The position numbers and the translations under genes are program-made. The notes beneath the pieces were generated by a model, which worked only from the letters and a program-made list of their open reading frames with translations, was not told where the DNA came from and did not search any database. DNA of 64,000 nucleotides from Flavobacteriales bacterium (lineage in GTDB: Bacteria > Bacteroidota > Bacteroidia > Flavobacteriales_F > PHOS-HE28), in assembly GCA_016710015.1 (NCBI GenBank), contig JADJLR010000002.1, positions 372,001 to 436,000 of the forward strand. Reading direction: 5' to 3'. Each line of letters starts with the position of its first letter. Position 1 is the first letter of the stretch. Below are positions 1 through 8,849 of the stretch, in pieces.

Positions 1-6
1 TCGTCC

Positions 7-1824
7 ATGTACGACCAGACCGCACTGAGCGGCATGAAACTCTCCGAGTTGAAGGAGATCGCCCGCCAGATGAATTTGAAGAAGGCGGATACGCTGAAGA
101 AGCAGGACCTGATCACCAAGATCCTGGAGAATCAGACCGGAAAGGCCCAAAAGCCCAAACCCATCGGTCCGGCTTTTGTTGGTGACGACAAGGACATCAT
201 CGCTATGGCGACCGCCGATGAGGTACTTCCCGTGGAAGACCCGGAGCCACCTGCTGAACCGGAGAACGACGATGACGATGATGATGATGACGACGATGGC
301 GGTGAAGAGGCCGAAGAAACCGTAGAGGAAGAAAATGGCCAGGACGAAAAAGAAAGCGGATCACCTGCCCCTCCGGTCGCCACGGCCATTCCAGACGAAC
401 GTTCGCGCAATGATCGGCGTGATCGTCAGCGCAACGAGCCCCCGGCCAGGGAAGATCGCTCACAAAGTGGTCGCGCAGAAGGTGGCAACGACCGGCGAGA
501 CCCGCGCAATGAGCGACGAGACCAGCAACAACGTGACCGTCGCAACCCACAAGATCGTCCCCAAGGGGATGGCCAACGTGATCGGGATCAGCAGAATCGG
601 GGCGACCGGGATCGGAACCAGCAACGCGGCCAGGATGGTGACCAGCAGCGCGGGGATCGCGATCAGCGCAACCAGCCGGATAGACACCCGCCACGGGAAC
701 AATTCAACTTCGATGCATTCGTAGAGACCGAAGGCGTATTGGAGGTGATGCCAGAGGGATACGGCTTCCTGCGCAGCAGTGACTACAACTACCTGGCTTC
801 GCCGGATGACGTGTACGTGACCCAACAGCAGATCAAGCAATTCGGTCTGAAGCTGGGGGACACGGTTCACGGCTACGTAAAGCCACCACGCGAAGGGGAC
901 AAGTACTTCCCCTTGTTCAAGGTGGATACGATCAACGGTCGTGATCCGGAATGGGTACGTGATCGGGTCCCGTTCAAGTTCCTCACCCCGCTATTTCCCG
1001 ACGATAAGTTCAACCTCGTGGACAAAGCGTCGAATATCAGCATGCGCGTGCTAGACCTCTTTGCCCCCATCGGCAAAGGACAACGCGGATTGATCGTGGC
1101 GCAACCGAAGACCGGTAAAACGGTACTCTTGAAGGATGTGGCCAACGCCATCGCCGCCAACCATCCGGAGGCGTACCTGATCGTGCTACTCATTGACGAG
1201 CGTCCGGAAGAAGTGACCGACATGGCCCGCAGTGTGAATGCCGAGGTGATCGCAAGCACCTTCGACGAGCCCGCTACACGCCACGTACAGGTTGCCGGTA
1301 TCGTACTCGAAAAAGCAAAAGCACTCACGGAATGCGGCCATGATGTGGTGATCCTGTTAGATTCCATCACACGTTTGGCGCGCGCCTACAACACCGTTCA
1401 ACCGGCCAGTGGCAAGATCCTGAGCGGTGGTGTGGATGCCAACGCCCTGCAAAAACCGAAGCGCTTCTTCGGTGCGGCACGGAAGATCGAGAACGGTGGT
1501 TCACTCACGATCCTCGCTACGGCACTCGTGGATACCGGAAGCAAGATGGACGAGGTGATCTTCGAGGAATTCAAAGGCACGGGCAATATGGAACTCGTGC
1601 TGGATCGCAAGATCAGTAACCGACGGATCTTCCCGGCCATCGACATCATGAGCAGCGGCACCCGGCGCGACGACCTCCTCCACCACAAGGATGTGCTGCA
1701 ACGCACCTGGATCCTACGCAAGCACCTCGCCGATATGAACCCGGTGGAAGCGATGGAATTCGTGAAGAAGCACATGGAAGGCACCAAGAGCAACGAGGAA
1801 TTCCTTGTTTCGATGAATGGGTGA
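7..1824 (+). CDS. rho: transcription termination factor Rho with long disordered insert
   Basis: Rho is the hexameric RNA helicase that ends transcription of untranslated RNA. An N-terminal Rho_N/SAP-like helical domain lies at residues 8-45. A low-complexity insert of about 170 residues follows: an Asp/Glu tract at about 85-110, then an Arg/Asp/Gln/Asn-rich stretch at about 133-228. The cold-shock RNA-binding domain starts near residue 233 and includes GYGFLR. The ATPase core carries the Walker A motif AQPKTGKT at 365-372, and LLDSITRLARAYN and GGVDANALQKPKRFF are typical Rho sequences. The protein is 605 residues, against about 420 for E. coli Rho; the difference is the insert, as is usual in Bacteroidota. 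The start at 7 fits the family N-terminus (MYDQTALS..LSELKEIA), so the gene looks complete. Its promoter lies outside the window. Confidence 0.97.
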   Translation: MYDQTALSGMKLSELKEIARQMNLKKADTLKKQDLITKILENQTGKAQKPKPIGPAFVGDDKDIIAMATADEVLPVEDPEPPAEPENDDDDDDDDDDGGEEAEETVEEENGQDEKESGSPAPPVATAIPDERSRNDRRDRQRNEPPAREDRSQSGRAEGGNDRRDPRNERRDQQQRDRRNPQDRPQGDGQRDRDQQNRGDRDRNQQRGQDGDQQRGDRDQRNQPDRHPPREQFNFDAFVETEGVLEVMPEGYGFLRSSDYNYLASPDDVYVTQQQIKQFGLKLGDTVHGYVKPPREGDKYFPLFKVDTINGRDPEWVRDRVPFKFLTPLFPDDKFNLVDKASNISMRVLDLFAPIGKGQRGLIVAQPKTGKTVLLKDVANAIAANHPEAYLIVLLIDERPEEVTDMARSVNAEVIASTFDEPATRHVQVAGIVLEKAKALTECGHDVVILLDSITRLARAYNTVQPASGKILSGGVDANALQKPKRFFGAARKIENGGSLTILATALVDTGSKMDEVIFEEFKGTGNMELVLDRKISNRRIFPAIDIMSSGTRRDDLLHHKDVLQRTWILRKHLADMNPVEAMEFVKKHMEGTKSNEEFLVSMNG

Positions 1825-1903
1825 GCAGCGCTGATCCGCAGCTTCGGGTAGGAGTTCAAATGAGGAGGATCTTCGCACCGATGGTCGACCGAACCAAGGA
1901 TCG

Positions 1904-2380
1904 ATGAAACTTACCTTGATCACTGCCGGAGCGGTCATCGGCCTGCGTCTGCTGCTCTTCAAGATGGGTCGCCCGCCCGAAGGCACAGACTTCATGATCG
2001 TGCACTTCTTGGCGATCGTCACACTAGTCTTCTTCACCGGACAACGGATGTTGTCAGGTGATTCGCGTTGTCCTTTCTCGGATATTTTACGCGATGGTTT
2101 CCGGAACGCCGCCACATACGCGCTGTTGCTCGGGGGGTTCCTATGGATGTTCTACAACTTCGTGGACAGGCAGGAATTCCCAACCAAGATCAACGAACGC
2201 GTGGCCGCCGTGATGGCCGAAGGCAAGACCGAGGCCGAAGCACGCAACGGTCTTGAAGCGTTCTTCAATCCTTTCAACTACGCGAGCATTACTTTCTTCT
2301 TGCTCCTTGCCGTCGGTGCATTCAACGCGTTGGTGATCGGTCTGCTGCACCATAAAGTGCTGCGTCGGCTCAGGCCATGA
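1904..2380 (+). CDS. DUF4199-type small membrane protein
   Basis: This 158-residue protein appears to have three to four membrane segments: near residues 5-20, 30-47, 72-88 and 133-152. A soluble stretch between the last two is rich in charged residues (KINERVAAVMAEGKTEAEA). The arrangement, with the conserved look of FNPFNYASITFF before the last helix, resembles the DUF4199 family of Bacteroidota, whose function is unknown. It follows rho by 79 bp and could be cotranscribed with it. Its 3' end overlaps the convergent mpl gene by 11 bp. The family assignment is from memory of its pattern. Confidence 0.75.
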   Translation: MKLTLITAGAVIGLRLLLFKMGRPPEGTDFMIVHFLAIVTLVFFTGQRMLSGDSRCPFSDILRDGFRNAATYALLLGGFLWMFYNFVDRQEFPTKINERVAAVMAEGKTEAEARNGLEAFFNPFNYASITFFLLLAVGAFNALVIGLLHHKVLRRLRP

Positions 2381-3734
2381 AGGCCTCGGTCACCGCTTGA
2401 AGGTCCAGTCCGCCGAAGTTCCCGCTGCTCATCAAAAGCAGGACCGCTTCTTCCTTCCGCTCTTCCCGGATAACGCCGAGTACCGCGATCGGATCGTTCA
2501 GCACGTGGATGTCCTTTCGTGCGAACGCCTGCTGGATGCGCGCTGGAGGAATGGCCGGCAAACGCTTCAATTGCACCGCATGCGGATCATAGAAGACAAT
2601 GGCGCGATCGGCATCGTCCATGCATCCGGCGTATTGATCCAGGAATTCCTCGCTCAAACTGCTGTACGTATGCAGCTCCATGCACGCCACGAGTTGCCAA
2701 TCCGGGAATTGCTCCCGCACAGCTTGAATGGTGGCCTTCAATTTGCTCGGCGAATGCGCGAAATCCTTGTAGACCACCCGCTTCGCATCACCACCCACTT
2801 TTTCCAAACGCTTGGCAGCACCCGTGAAGGTGGCCATCGCCGCGTGGAATTCGGCATCACCGATACCCAACAAATGGCACACGTGTCGCGCACCTTCCAT
2901 GTTCTGTAGGTTGTGCTGACCGAACACCAGAAGGGGCACATCGCCTTGTGCCGTCTCCAATACGGTGACCCCCTCGGAGATACGGTGCTTCGGTAGTTCG
3001 TATGGTATCCGCTGTGCTGTGACCGTGGGATCCTCTGACAAGCGTGCCACTTCGGGATCGCCCTTGAAGTACACCAATTTGCCTCCCGGTTCGATCGCTT
3101 CGATGAATAAGCGGAATTGGTCCGTGTAATGGTCGAGGGTCTTGAATACGTTGATGTGGTCCCACGCGATCCCACTGATCAACGCGATATCCGGCTTGTA
3201 CAAATGGAACTTCGGGACCGGATCCAACACCGAAGCCAAGTATTCATCTCCTTCAATGATCGCGACTTGGCTGGTGTCGCTCAACTTCACCATGCAATCG
3301 AAGCCCTCCAACTGCGCACCGACCAAGTAATCGAACTCCACACCCGCGTGCCGCAGCACATGCACGATCATGCTGGTGATGGTGGTCTTTCCGTGGCTTC
3401 CGCCGATGACCACACGCGTCTTGTGCTTGGTGCGCTCGTACAAGTACGCGGGATAGCTGTACACGGGGATCCCCAGTTCCTGCGCACGCTTCAACTCCGG
3501 ATTGTCCAACCGCGCATGCATGCCGAGGATCACGGCCGAAAGATCTTTGTGGATCCGAAACGGGTCCCAGCCCAACTTGTCCGGCATCAAACCCAAACGG
3601 TCCAACCGGCTACGGCTTGGTTCGAAGATCTCATCGTCGCTGCCTGTTACCTCGAATCCTTGCTGGTGCAGCGCAATGGCCAGGTTGTGCATGGCGCTTC
3701 CGCCTATCGCTGTGAAGTGGACGTGTTCAGGCAT
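2370..3734 (-). CDS. mpl: UDP-N-acetylmuramate:L-Ala-gamma-D-Glu-meso-DAP ligase (Mpl)
   Basis: Mpl is a cytoplasmic Mur-family ligase that joins recycled murein tripeptide to UDP-MurNAc. It begins with a nucleotide-binding loop, FTAIGGSAMHNLA, near residue 7. The ATP-binding P-loop of Mur ligases is GGSHGKTTITSM near residue 112. The EGDEYLAS segment near 170 carries the acidic residues of the Mur middle domain, and AHSPSKLKATI marks the C-terminal domain, where Mpl uses SPSK and MurC a different sequence. At 454 residues it has the normal Mpl length. The start MPEHVHFTAIGG fits the family. The gene implies peptidoglycan recycling with meso-DAP peptides. Confidence 0.93.
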   Translation of the reverse strand: MPEHVHFTAIGGSAMHNLAIALHQQGFEVTGSDDEIFEPSRSRLDRLGLMPDKLGWDPFRIHKDLSAVILGMHARLDNPELKRAQELGIPVYSYPAYLYERTKHKTRVVIGGSHGKTTITSMIVHVLRHAGVEFDYLVGAQLEGFDCMVKLSDTSQVAIIEGDEYLASVLDPVPKFHLYKPDIALISGIAWDHINVFKTLDHYTDQFRLFIEAIEPGGKLVYFKGDPEVARLSEDPTVTAQRIPYELPKHRISEGVTVLETAQGDVPLLVFGQHNLQNMEGARHVCHLLGIGDAEFHAAMATFTGAAKRLEKVGGDAKRVVYKDFAHSPSKLKATIQAVREQFPDWQLVACMELHTYSSLSEEFLDQYAGCMDDADRAIVFYDPHAVQLKRLPAIPPARIQQAFARKDIHVLNDPIAVLGVIREERKEEAVLLLMSSGNFGGLDLQAVTEAFMA

Positions 3735-3932
3735 TTCAGCGTTTGTTCATGTGAGCATGCGGACATGTGGGCATTGGAACATGAACACGGCAAAGATCCT
3801 TCTTCCAGGTGGCCCTCTCGCTGATGGCCCCACGGATCTTGAACCACGCGGTGTGGAAGACGCGCCTTCATGCTCCTTGTCGAAAACCACGATCTTCACG
3901 CCGCGATCGACACAGTTCCTAATAGCGCCGAG

Positions 3933-4853
3933 ATGACCTTGCACCCAATCGAAACCGGTTTCTTCAAACTCGACGGCGGTGCCATGTTCGGTGTGGTTCC
4001 CAAGTCCCTCTGGAGCAAGAGGCTCCCGCCCGATGCGAACAACTTGTGTACGTGGGCCTTGCGTTGCCTGCTCATTGAGGATGGTGATCGCCTGATCCTG
4101 ATCGACAATGGGATGGGGGATAAACAGGATGCCAAGTTCTTCGGTCATTACGATCTGCATGGAGATGATTCCCTTGATCGCTCCTTGCACAAGGCCGGTT
4201 TCTCCAAGGACCAGATCACCGATGTGTTCTTGACGCATTTGCACTTCGACCATTGTGGGGGAAGTATCGTGCGGCAAGGCGACAAATACGTTCCCGCTTT
4301 CAAGAACGCCACGTATTGGAGCAATGAATACCATTGGCGCTGGGCCACGAACCCCAATCCGCGTGAGCGAGCGTCGTTCCTGAAGGAGAACATCGCGCCC
4401 ATCGAGGAGAGCGGTCAACTCCAGTTCGTCGATATCGGACGACGGAGTGCCGAAGAGAACATCTATCTGCGCGATGCGCTTCCGAGCATGGATGTCTTCT
4501 TGGTGAATGGCCACACGGATGCGATGATGATCCCGCACATCAATTACAAGGGCCGTACGGTAGCCTTCATGGCCGATCTACTACCCAGTGTCCATCACCT
4601 TTCGTTGCCTTGGGTGATGGCCTACGATACACGTCCGCTTTTGACCATGGCCGAGAAGAGCGATTTCCTGAAAGTGGCCGTGGATGAAGACATCGTACTC
4701 TTCTTCGAGCACGATGCACACCACCAATGCTGCACGGTGGAACGCACGGAAAAGAGGGATCCGCGTGAAGGAGACCTTCCCGCTAAGTGCCCTCTAGCGT
4801 TTTTCCCGCTCGATCACCAACCGCTGTTGCAGGATCCTGTTCGCATGGGATAG
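3933..4853 (+). CDS. metallo-beta-lactamase-fold hydrolase (C-terminus probably frameshifted)
   Basis: The metal-binding signature THLHFDHCGG and later metal-ligand histidines (VNGHTDAMM, FEHDAHH) identify a metallo-beta-lactamase-fold hydrolase; the substrate is unknown. I chose the ATG at 3933 because MTLHPIETGFFKLDGG matches the usual start of this subfamily, and the 21 codons upstream show nothing conserved. The open frame runs to 4853 and overlaps the convergent gene by 60 bp. However, in the +1 frame after about 4752 the sequence reads GIRVKETFPLSAL and stops at 4795-4797, which looks like the natural C-terminus. A one-base insertion in the aaaagaggg run near 4750-4758 would explain this, so the true end is probably 4797. 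Confidence 0.85.
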   Translation: MTLHPIETGFFKLDGGAMFGVVPKSLWSKRLPPDANNLCTWALRCLLIEDGDRLILIDNGMGDKQDAKFFGHYDLHGDDSLDRSLHKAGFSKDQITDVFLTHLHFDHCGGSIVRQGDKYVPAFKNATYWSNEYHWRWATNPNPRERASFLKENIAPIEESGQLQFVDIGRRSAEENIYLRDALPSMDVFLVNGHTDAMMIPHINYKGRTVAFMADLLPSVHHLSLPWVMAYDTRPLLTMAEKSDFLKVAVDEDIVLFFEHDAHHQCCTVERTEKRDPREGDLPAKCPLAFFPLDHQPLLQDPVRMG

Positions 4854-5222
4854 CGTAACTCTATAGACCCCAACCGGCAAGCCGGAAGAGTCGAATTCGA
4901 TCTGGCCACTTGACATGGTAAAGGGCACATTGATCGTACGTCCCAAAGCATCCCACAGCGCGATGGCAGCATCGTTCATACCTGCATCATGGATCACAGT
5001 GAACGCCGATGATGCCGGATCCGGATAGATGACCAGTTCCGCTTTCTCCCCTTGGAAGTACACCGGCACCGCATGGGACAAGGATGAACTCGCATCCAAG
5101 TCGATCTGTCTCAAGCGGTAGTAGAACAACCCTGGGATCGGTCGATCGTCTCGGCTTGAATAATTCAACGGCACCAGACTATTGCCAGCACCGGCGATCT
5201 CCAAGATCCTGCTCCAATTCAC
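4794..5222 (-). pseudogene. C-terminal remnant of a T9SS-secreted protein
   Basis: The 142 codons encode only the end of a Bacteroidota secreted protein. A segment ending in YYRLRQIDLDASSS is typical of the region before sorting domains. It is followed by a type A T9SS C-terminal domain: VIYPDPASSAF, IALWDALGRTI, GLPVGVYRVTL, ILQQRLVIERE. There is no signal peptide and no N-terminal domain. The possible start is a GTG at 5222, but the conserved reading continues upstream (SDNGVNW) to a TAA at 5238-5240. That TAA is the stop codon of comEC in the same frame. The fragment therefore starts directly behind comEC and is most simply the relic of a deletion that removed the front of the gene. Confidence 0.8.
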
Positions 5223-5237
5223 ACCGTTATCGGAAGG

Positions 5238-7388
5238 TTATGAGTGCCCGCGCCGATCCGCCCGGCGCTCCATGGCGAACGCACCTTGCTCACGAATATC
5301 GTGGCAGGGGACAGCATGGTCCGTACACCATTGGCGCACATGCTCACGCAGTTTCCAAGACAAACCTCCCGCCAGCACGACCTGCCTTGCACCGGTCACC
5401 CACCGCGTCAGCTCATCTGCGGACAGGTACCGTGTGTCGTGAACAACAAGGACATCACACACCCCACCGACCACGATCGACCGGGCATCCTTGGTACTCA
5501 TAAAACGAACACTTATCCCAGGGGAGAGCCACGCACCGGCACCCGCAAGCGTGACTCCGCGTTGCACAGCAACGGATCCACGAACCTCTTCCATGAATGC
5601 GAAAGTGGGCTGTGCCAAGCCCAGTGCGCGTTGATGCCGTTCCATCTTCATCCCCAGCCACGGATCATCAACATCATCCGGCGCACTACAGAGCACCGTG
5701 TACTGCCTACCCAAGGTCATTGCGGCCTGCAAGGCTTGCCTGTCGTCATACACCGTGAACGATGCGTGATCCTCCAAGGTGTAGGTATGGTATGTCCAAT
5801 TCAGCAACAACCCACCGAGCGCACACAGAGCGATGATCCGCGATCTACGCCAACCCAGCATGAGCCATGTGGCGACCGCAAGAACAAGCAGGTACAACAG
5901 CAACACATCGGACTTCCCGATGCGAATGGCCGGATACGCACCGGGCAGTGAACCGAAGAAGGCCGTGACACGATCCACGATCACCAACAGCCAGGTGAGC
6001 AGAACCACGACCAACGGACCGATGATGGGTATGGCATGAACAAGTAACAAGCCGACCGAACCATAGACCGCGAACCCGACCGCAGTGACGACCACGAGGT
6101 TGGCTGGCAGGAACCAGACAGGGAAAGCCTTGAAGTAGTACAAGGAAAGCGGCGTGGTCAGGAGTTGGGCGGAAAGAGATAGTACGGTCAATGTCCAGAT
6201 ACGCCCGACCCATTTCCCATTGGGCACCCACAGCCGTTCGATGGGGCGATGGAACAAGAGGATGCCGAGCACCGCAAGGAAGGACAATTGGAAACCGATC
6301 TCGATGAGCATGTGTGGCTCCCATACCAACAACACCAAGGCCGCAGTGAACAAGCTGTTGATCGGATCGGCACGGCGGGAACTCATGCTGGCTAGGGTGA
6401 ACAAACTGAACATGATGGTGGCACGGAGCACACTGGGGCTTCCTCCGGTCAAACCCGCATAACCCCAAAGTGCTAGCAGGATCAAGGATCCACGCATCAA
6501 CCTGACCTTACCGCTTCCGCCCCACCAACCAAGCATGAACAACAACATGGCATAGATGAAACCCACATGCGTACCGGAAACCGCTAGGACGTGAATGGTC
6601 CCGCTGCGCACGAATGCGTTGCGTTGGTCACCTTCAAGCTCATCGCGCAAGCCCAATACTAGTGCCCGAACAAGCGCTCGCTCACGGGTTGGCAATCCGC
6701 TTTCCACAAGCCAACGCGATACCTGCTGACGAACGCCTTCGAACAGATCGGTCCATTGAACTTGATGTCCTTGAATGACCCACGCATCCGGCCCAGCGAA
6801 CGACTCATGGTACATGCCCCGTGAAGCACCCCATGATCGACGGTCGAATCCTCCCGGGTCCGGGATGCGTGTGATCGACTCGATGGACGATCGCACCAGG
6901 ATCAGATCACCACGGATCGGATCCGCTTGGTCCGGTCGACGCATCAGGGTGAGCATCACCCTCCCGGATCGCGGTCGCATGCCATCGGTCTCTAGCGCGC
7001 CCAAGGCGGTCGCATCGGTGCGCACTACCTTTTCCGTGATGCCGTTGACCGCAGTGATGCGCATGGCACGGTACCGCAACTCCGTCCCATCCATTTGCAC
7101 ATGGTCCGGTCGGGAGAGCGGGTCGCGTACCAACTGCCAGAACGCACCGAACACGAAGAACCAGATCAGTACGCCCGGCGCATGTCGCCAACGTTCGCTC
7201 CGCGTTCTTCGCCACCACAATAAGAAAAGCGTGACAAAAGTGGCCGCGATCAACGCGATGCCTGCGTCCAGAATGGGGACCGGCCGAACCATCGCCACAA
7301 CGATCCCAGCAATAAAGGGTATTGCTATGCGCATCATCGGCGAGCGCATCACCCCACCCAACGCTATGGACGATCCGAACCTTCCCAT
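5238..7388 (-). CDS. comEC: ComEC/Rec2-family DNA uptake channel protein
   Basis: ComEC is the inner-membrane channel that carries single-stranded DNA into the cytoplasm during natural transformation. The 716-residue protein has two to three N-terminal helices and then a soluble DUF4131-like region (about 95-210). The competence domain follows, with the hallmark ALVLGLRDELEGDQRNAFVRSG and the conserved HVLAVSGTHVG near residue 275, then about eight membrane segments. The C-terminal part (about 545-716) is a short soluble region without the HxHxDH metal site of ComEC proteins that carry a full metallo-beta-lactamase domain; short forms are common in Bacteroidota. Internal ATGs at codons 14 and 18 are alternative starts. 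The stop codon is shared with the reading frame of the T9SS remnant downstream. Confidence 0.9.
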   Translation of the reverse strand: MGRFGSSIALGGVMRSPMMRIAIPFIAGIVVAMVRPVPILDAGIALIAATFVTLFLLWWRRTRSERWRHAPGVLIWFFVFGAFWQLVRDPLSRPDHVQMDGTELRYRAMRITAVNGITEKVVRTDATALGALETDGMRPRSGRVMLTLMRRPDQADPIRGDLILVRSSIESITRIPDPGGFDRRSWGASRGMYHESFAGPDAWVIQGHQVQWTDLFEGVRQQVSRWLVESGLPTRERALVRALVLGLRDELEGDQRNAFVRSGTIHVLAVSGTHVGFIYAMLLFMLGWWGGSGKVRLMRGSLILLALWGYAGLTGGSPSVLRATIMFSLFTLASMSSRRADPINSLFTAALVLLVWEPHMLIEIGFQLSFLAVLGILLFHRPIERLWVPNGKWVGRIWTLTVLSLSAQLLTTPLSLYYFKAFPVWFLPANLVVVTAVGFAVYGSVGLLLVHAIPIIGPLVVVLLTWLLVIVDRVTAFFGSLPGAYPAIRIGKSDVLLLYLLVLAVATWLMLGWRRSRIIALCALGGLLLNWTYHTYTLEDHASFTVYDDRQALQAAMTLGRQYTVLCSAPDDVDDPWLGMKMERHQRALGLAQPTFAFMEEVRGSVAVQRGVTLAGAGAWLSPGISVRFMSTKDARSIVVGGVCDVLVVHDTRYLSADELTRWVTGARQVVLAGGLSWKLREHVRQWCTDHAVPCHDIREQGAFAMERRADRRGHS

Positions 7389-7466
7389 CCAACACCCCGA
7401 AAAGGTAATCCATCGAAACGGAACACCGGCTTGTCTACTATTCGTTGGAACCGGATCCTAAGTGGT

Positions 7467-7474
7467 TAGTTTCA
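7467..7474 (+). promoter_or_regulatory. possible promoter of the 60-residue membrane protein
   Basis: TAGTTTCA resembles the Bacteroidota -7 element TAnnTTTG with two mismatches. A TTG at 7445-7447 lies 19 bp upstream, which is the normal spacing. The ATG follows at 7482, so the leader would be very short or absent. Weak evidence. Confidence 0.3.
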
Positions 7475-7481
7475 CCCTATC

Positions 7482-7664
7482 ATGACGTACCTGATCATCT
7501 CCCTCGGGCTACTTTTGATCGCACCCATCACCGCATTCATCGCAGGGCAACGAGGCTACGATGTAATGTCGTGGTACTTCGTCGGCCTGCTCCTCGGCCC
7601 GCTCGGTCTGTTGGCCGGGTTCTTACCCAAACGCGCCCACGAGCCGGAGATCCGGTTCAGTTGA
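7482..7664 (+). CDS. small hydrophobic protein, 60 residues
   Basis: This short protein has two predicted membrane helices: residues 3-20 (LIISLGLLLIAPITAFIA) and about 32-48 (YFVGLLLGPLGLLAGFLP). They are joined by a polar QRGYDVMSW turn, and the tail is charged. The second helix with its GPLGLLAGFLPK pattern resembles small proteins found beside many bacterial genes, but no function is known to me. It lies alone between the divergent comEC and the convergent rlmI, which supports its being a real gene and not a shadow. Composition and start codon are normal. Confidence 0.6.
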   Translation: MTYLIISLGLLLIAPITAFIAGQRGYDVMSWYFVGLLLGPLGLLAGFLPKRAHEPEIRFS

Positions 7665-7676
7665 GGATCGCGACGT

Positions 7677-8849
7677 TCAAAGGACGTGTAGGATCAAGCA
7701 TTTCAGGTAGTGCGTTTCCGGCACACCCCATAGGACCGGGTGGTCCGGTGGTTGTCCGCCGGAATACACTTCCCTGAGTTGCCGCCCAGCATCACGCGCT
7801 GCTTCGTTCACCATTTTCCGGAACAACTCCGGTGTCATGTGTTGAGAGCACGAGCAGGTGACCAGGAAGCCACCACTGGGGATGCATTTCAATGCACGCA
7901 GATTGATCTCCTTGTAGCCCCGGTACGCGTTGTCTATCGCTGATCGACTTTTAGCGAATGCGGGTGGATCCAACACGATCACGTTCCATTGGTTTCCCGT
8001 TCGGCTTGCTTCCGTGAGGTAGTCGAATACGTTCGCCACCTTGAACGTACAGGTCGTGAGCTCGTTCACTTCAGCGTTGCGCGTCGCTTGTGCTACGGCA
8101 TCCTCGCTGACGTCCAAGCCCAACACTTTGCTCGCCCCATAATGGGCTGCGTGCAATCCAAAACCACCGGTATGGGTGAAGCAATCCAGGACGCGCTGCC
8201 CTGTACTGATGCGGCGCATTTCGGCGTGGTTCAACACTTGGTCCAGAAAATGACCGGTCTTCTGTCCATTGGCCACATCCACTTGAAGACGCAATCCATT
8301 CTCGTCGATCACCAGTTCGGTGGCAAAGGATGCACCGTAAGGGCCTTTGTATTGTTCCAGACCTTCCTTCTCACGGATCGCGACATCGTTGCGCAGGTAG
8401 ATGCCTTTGGGGTGGATCAGTTCCGAGAGGGACACCAGCACGACGTCCTTCCAACGTTCCATGCCCAGGGTTAGGAATTGGACCGAGAGGACATCGTTGA
8501 ACTTGTCGACCACGAGTCCGGGTAAAAGATCAGCTTCTCCGAAAATGACACGGCACGAACCAGAGTACCCCATTTGCTGCCTGTAATTCCATGCCGATGC
8601 GATGCGGGCTTTGATGAAGTCCGCGTCGACCCTGTCCTGCACATGCGGTGTGAGCAGGCGCACACGGATCAGAGAAGCCGGGTTGATGTACCCCTGCCCC
8701 AACGGTCGCTGCCGATCATCGAAGACCTGCACCATATCTCCCGGTACATATTCGCCCTCTTCTCCGATGATCTGATTGGCGAATACCCACGGATGGCCCT
8801 GGAGGATGCGGTTCTGGGTGTCCTTCACCGTGATACGTGCTTGTGCCAT
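7677..8849 (-). CDS. rlmI: 23S rRNA cytosine-C5 methyltransferase, RlmI family
   Basis: The protein is a class I SAM-dependent methyltransferase of the RlmI (YccW) family, which methylates a cytosine of 23S rRNA. A PUA RNA-binding domain fills about residues 1-75 (ITVKDTQNRILQGHPWVF). The Rossmann methyltransferase domain has the SAM-binding VLDCFTHTGGFGLHA, the acidic LGLDVSEDAV and the motif VLDPPAFAKSR. FLVTCSCSQHM contains the catalytic Cys context of m5C enzymes. The frame is open to 9206, but I chose the ATG at 8849 (MAQARITVKDTQ) because the 119 codons before it are compositionally unlike coding sequence and lie beyond the family N-terminus. Length is then 390 residues, normal for the family. 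A degenerate -7 element (TACCTTCG) lies a few bases upstream. Confidence 0.9.
   Translation of the reverse strand: MAQARITVKDTQNRILQGHPWVFANQIIGEEGEYVPGDMVQVFDDRQRPLGQGYINPASLIRVRLLTPHVQDRVDADFIKARIASAWNYRQQMGYSGSCRVIFGEADLLPGLVVDKFNDVLSVQFLTLGMERWKDVVLVSLSELIHPKGIYLRNDVAIREKEGLEQYKGPYGASFATELVIDENGLRLQVDVANGQKTGHFLDQVLNHAEMRRISTGQRVLDCFTHTGGFGLHAAHYGASKVLGLDVSEDAVAQATRNAEVNELTTCTFKVANVFDYLTEASRTGNQWNVIVLDPPAFAKSRSAIDNAYRGYKEINLRALKCIPSGGFLVTCSCSQHMTPELFRKMVNEAARDAGRQLREVYSGGQPPDHPVLWGVPETHYLKCLILHVL

Noticed and set aside
203..870. Alternative frames in the repetitive Rho insert
   Set aside because: Low-complexity coding sequence keeps several frames open; Rho itself explains the region.
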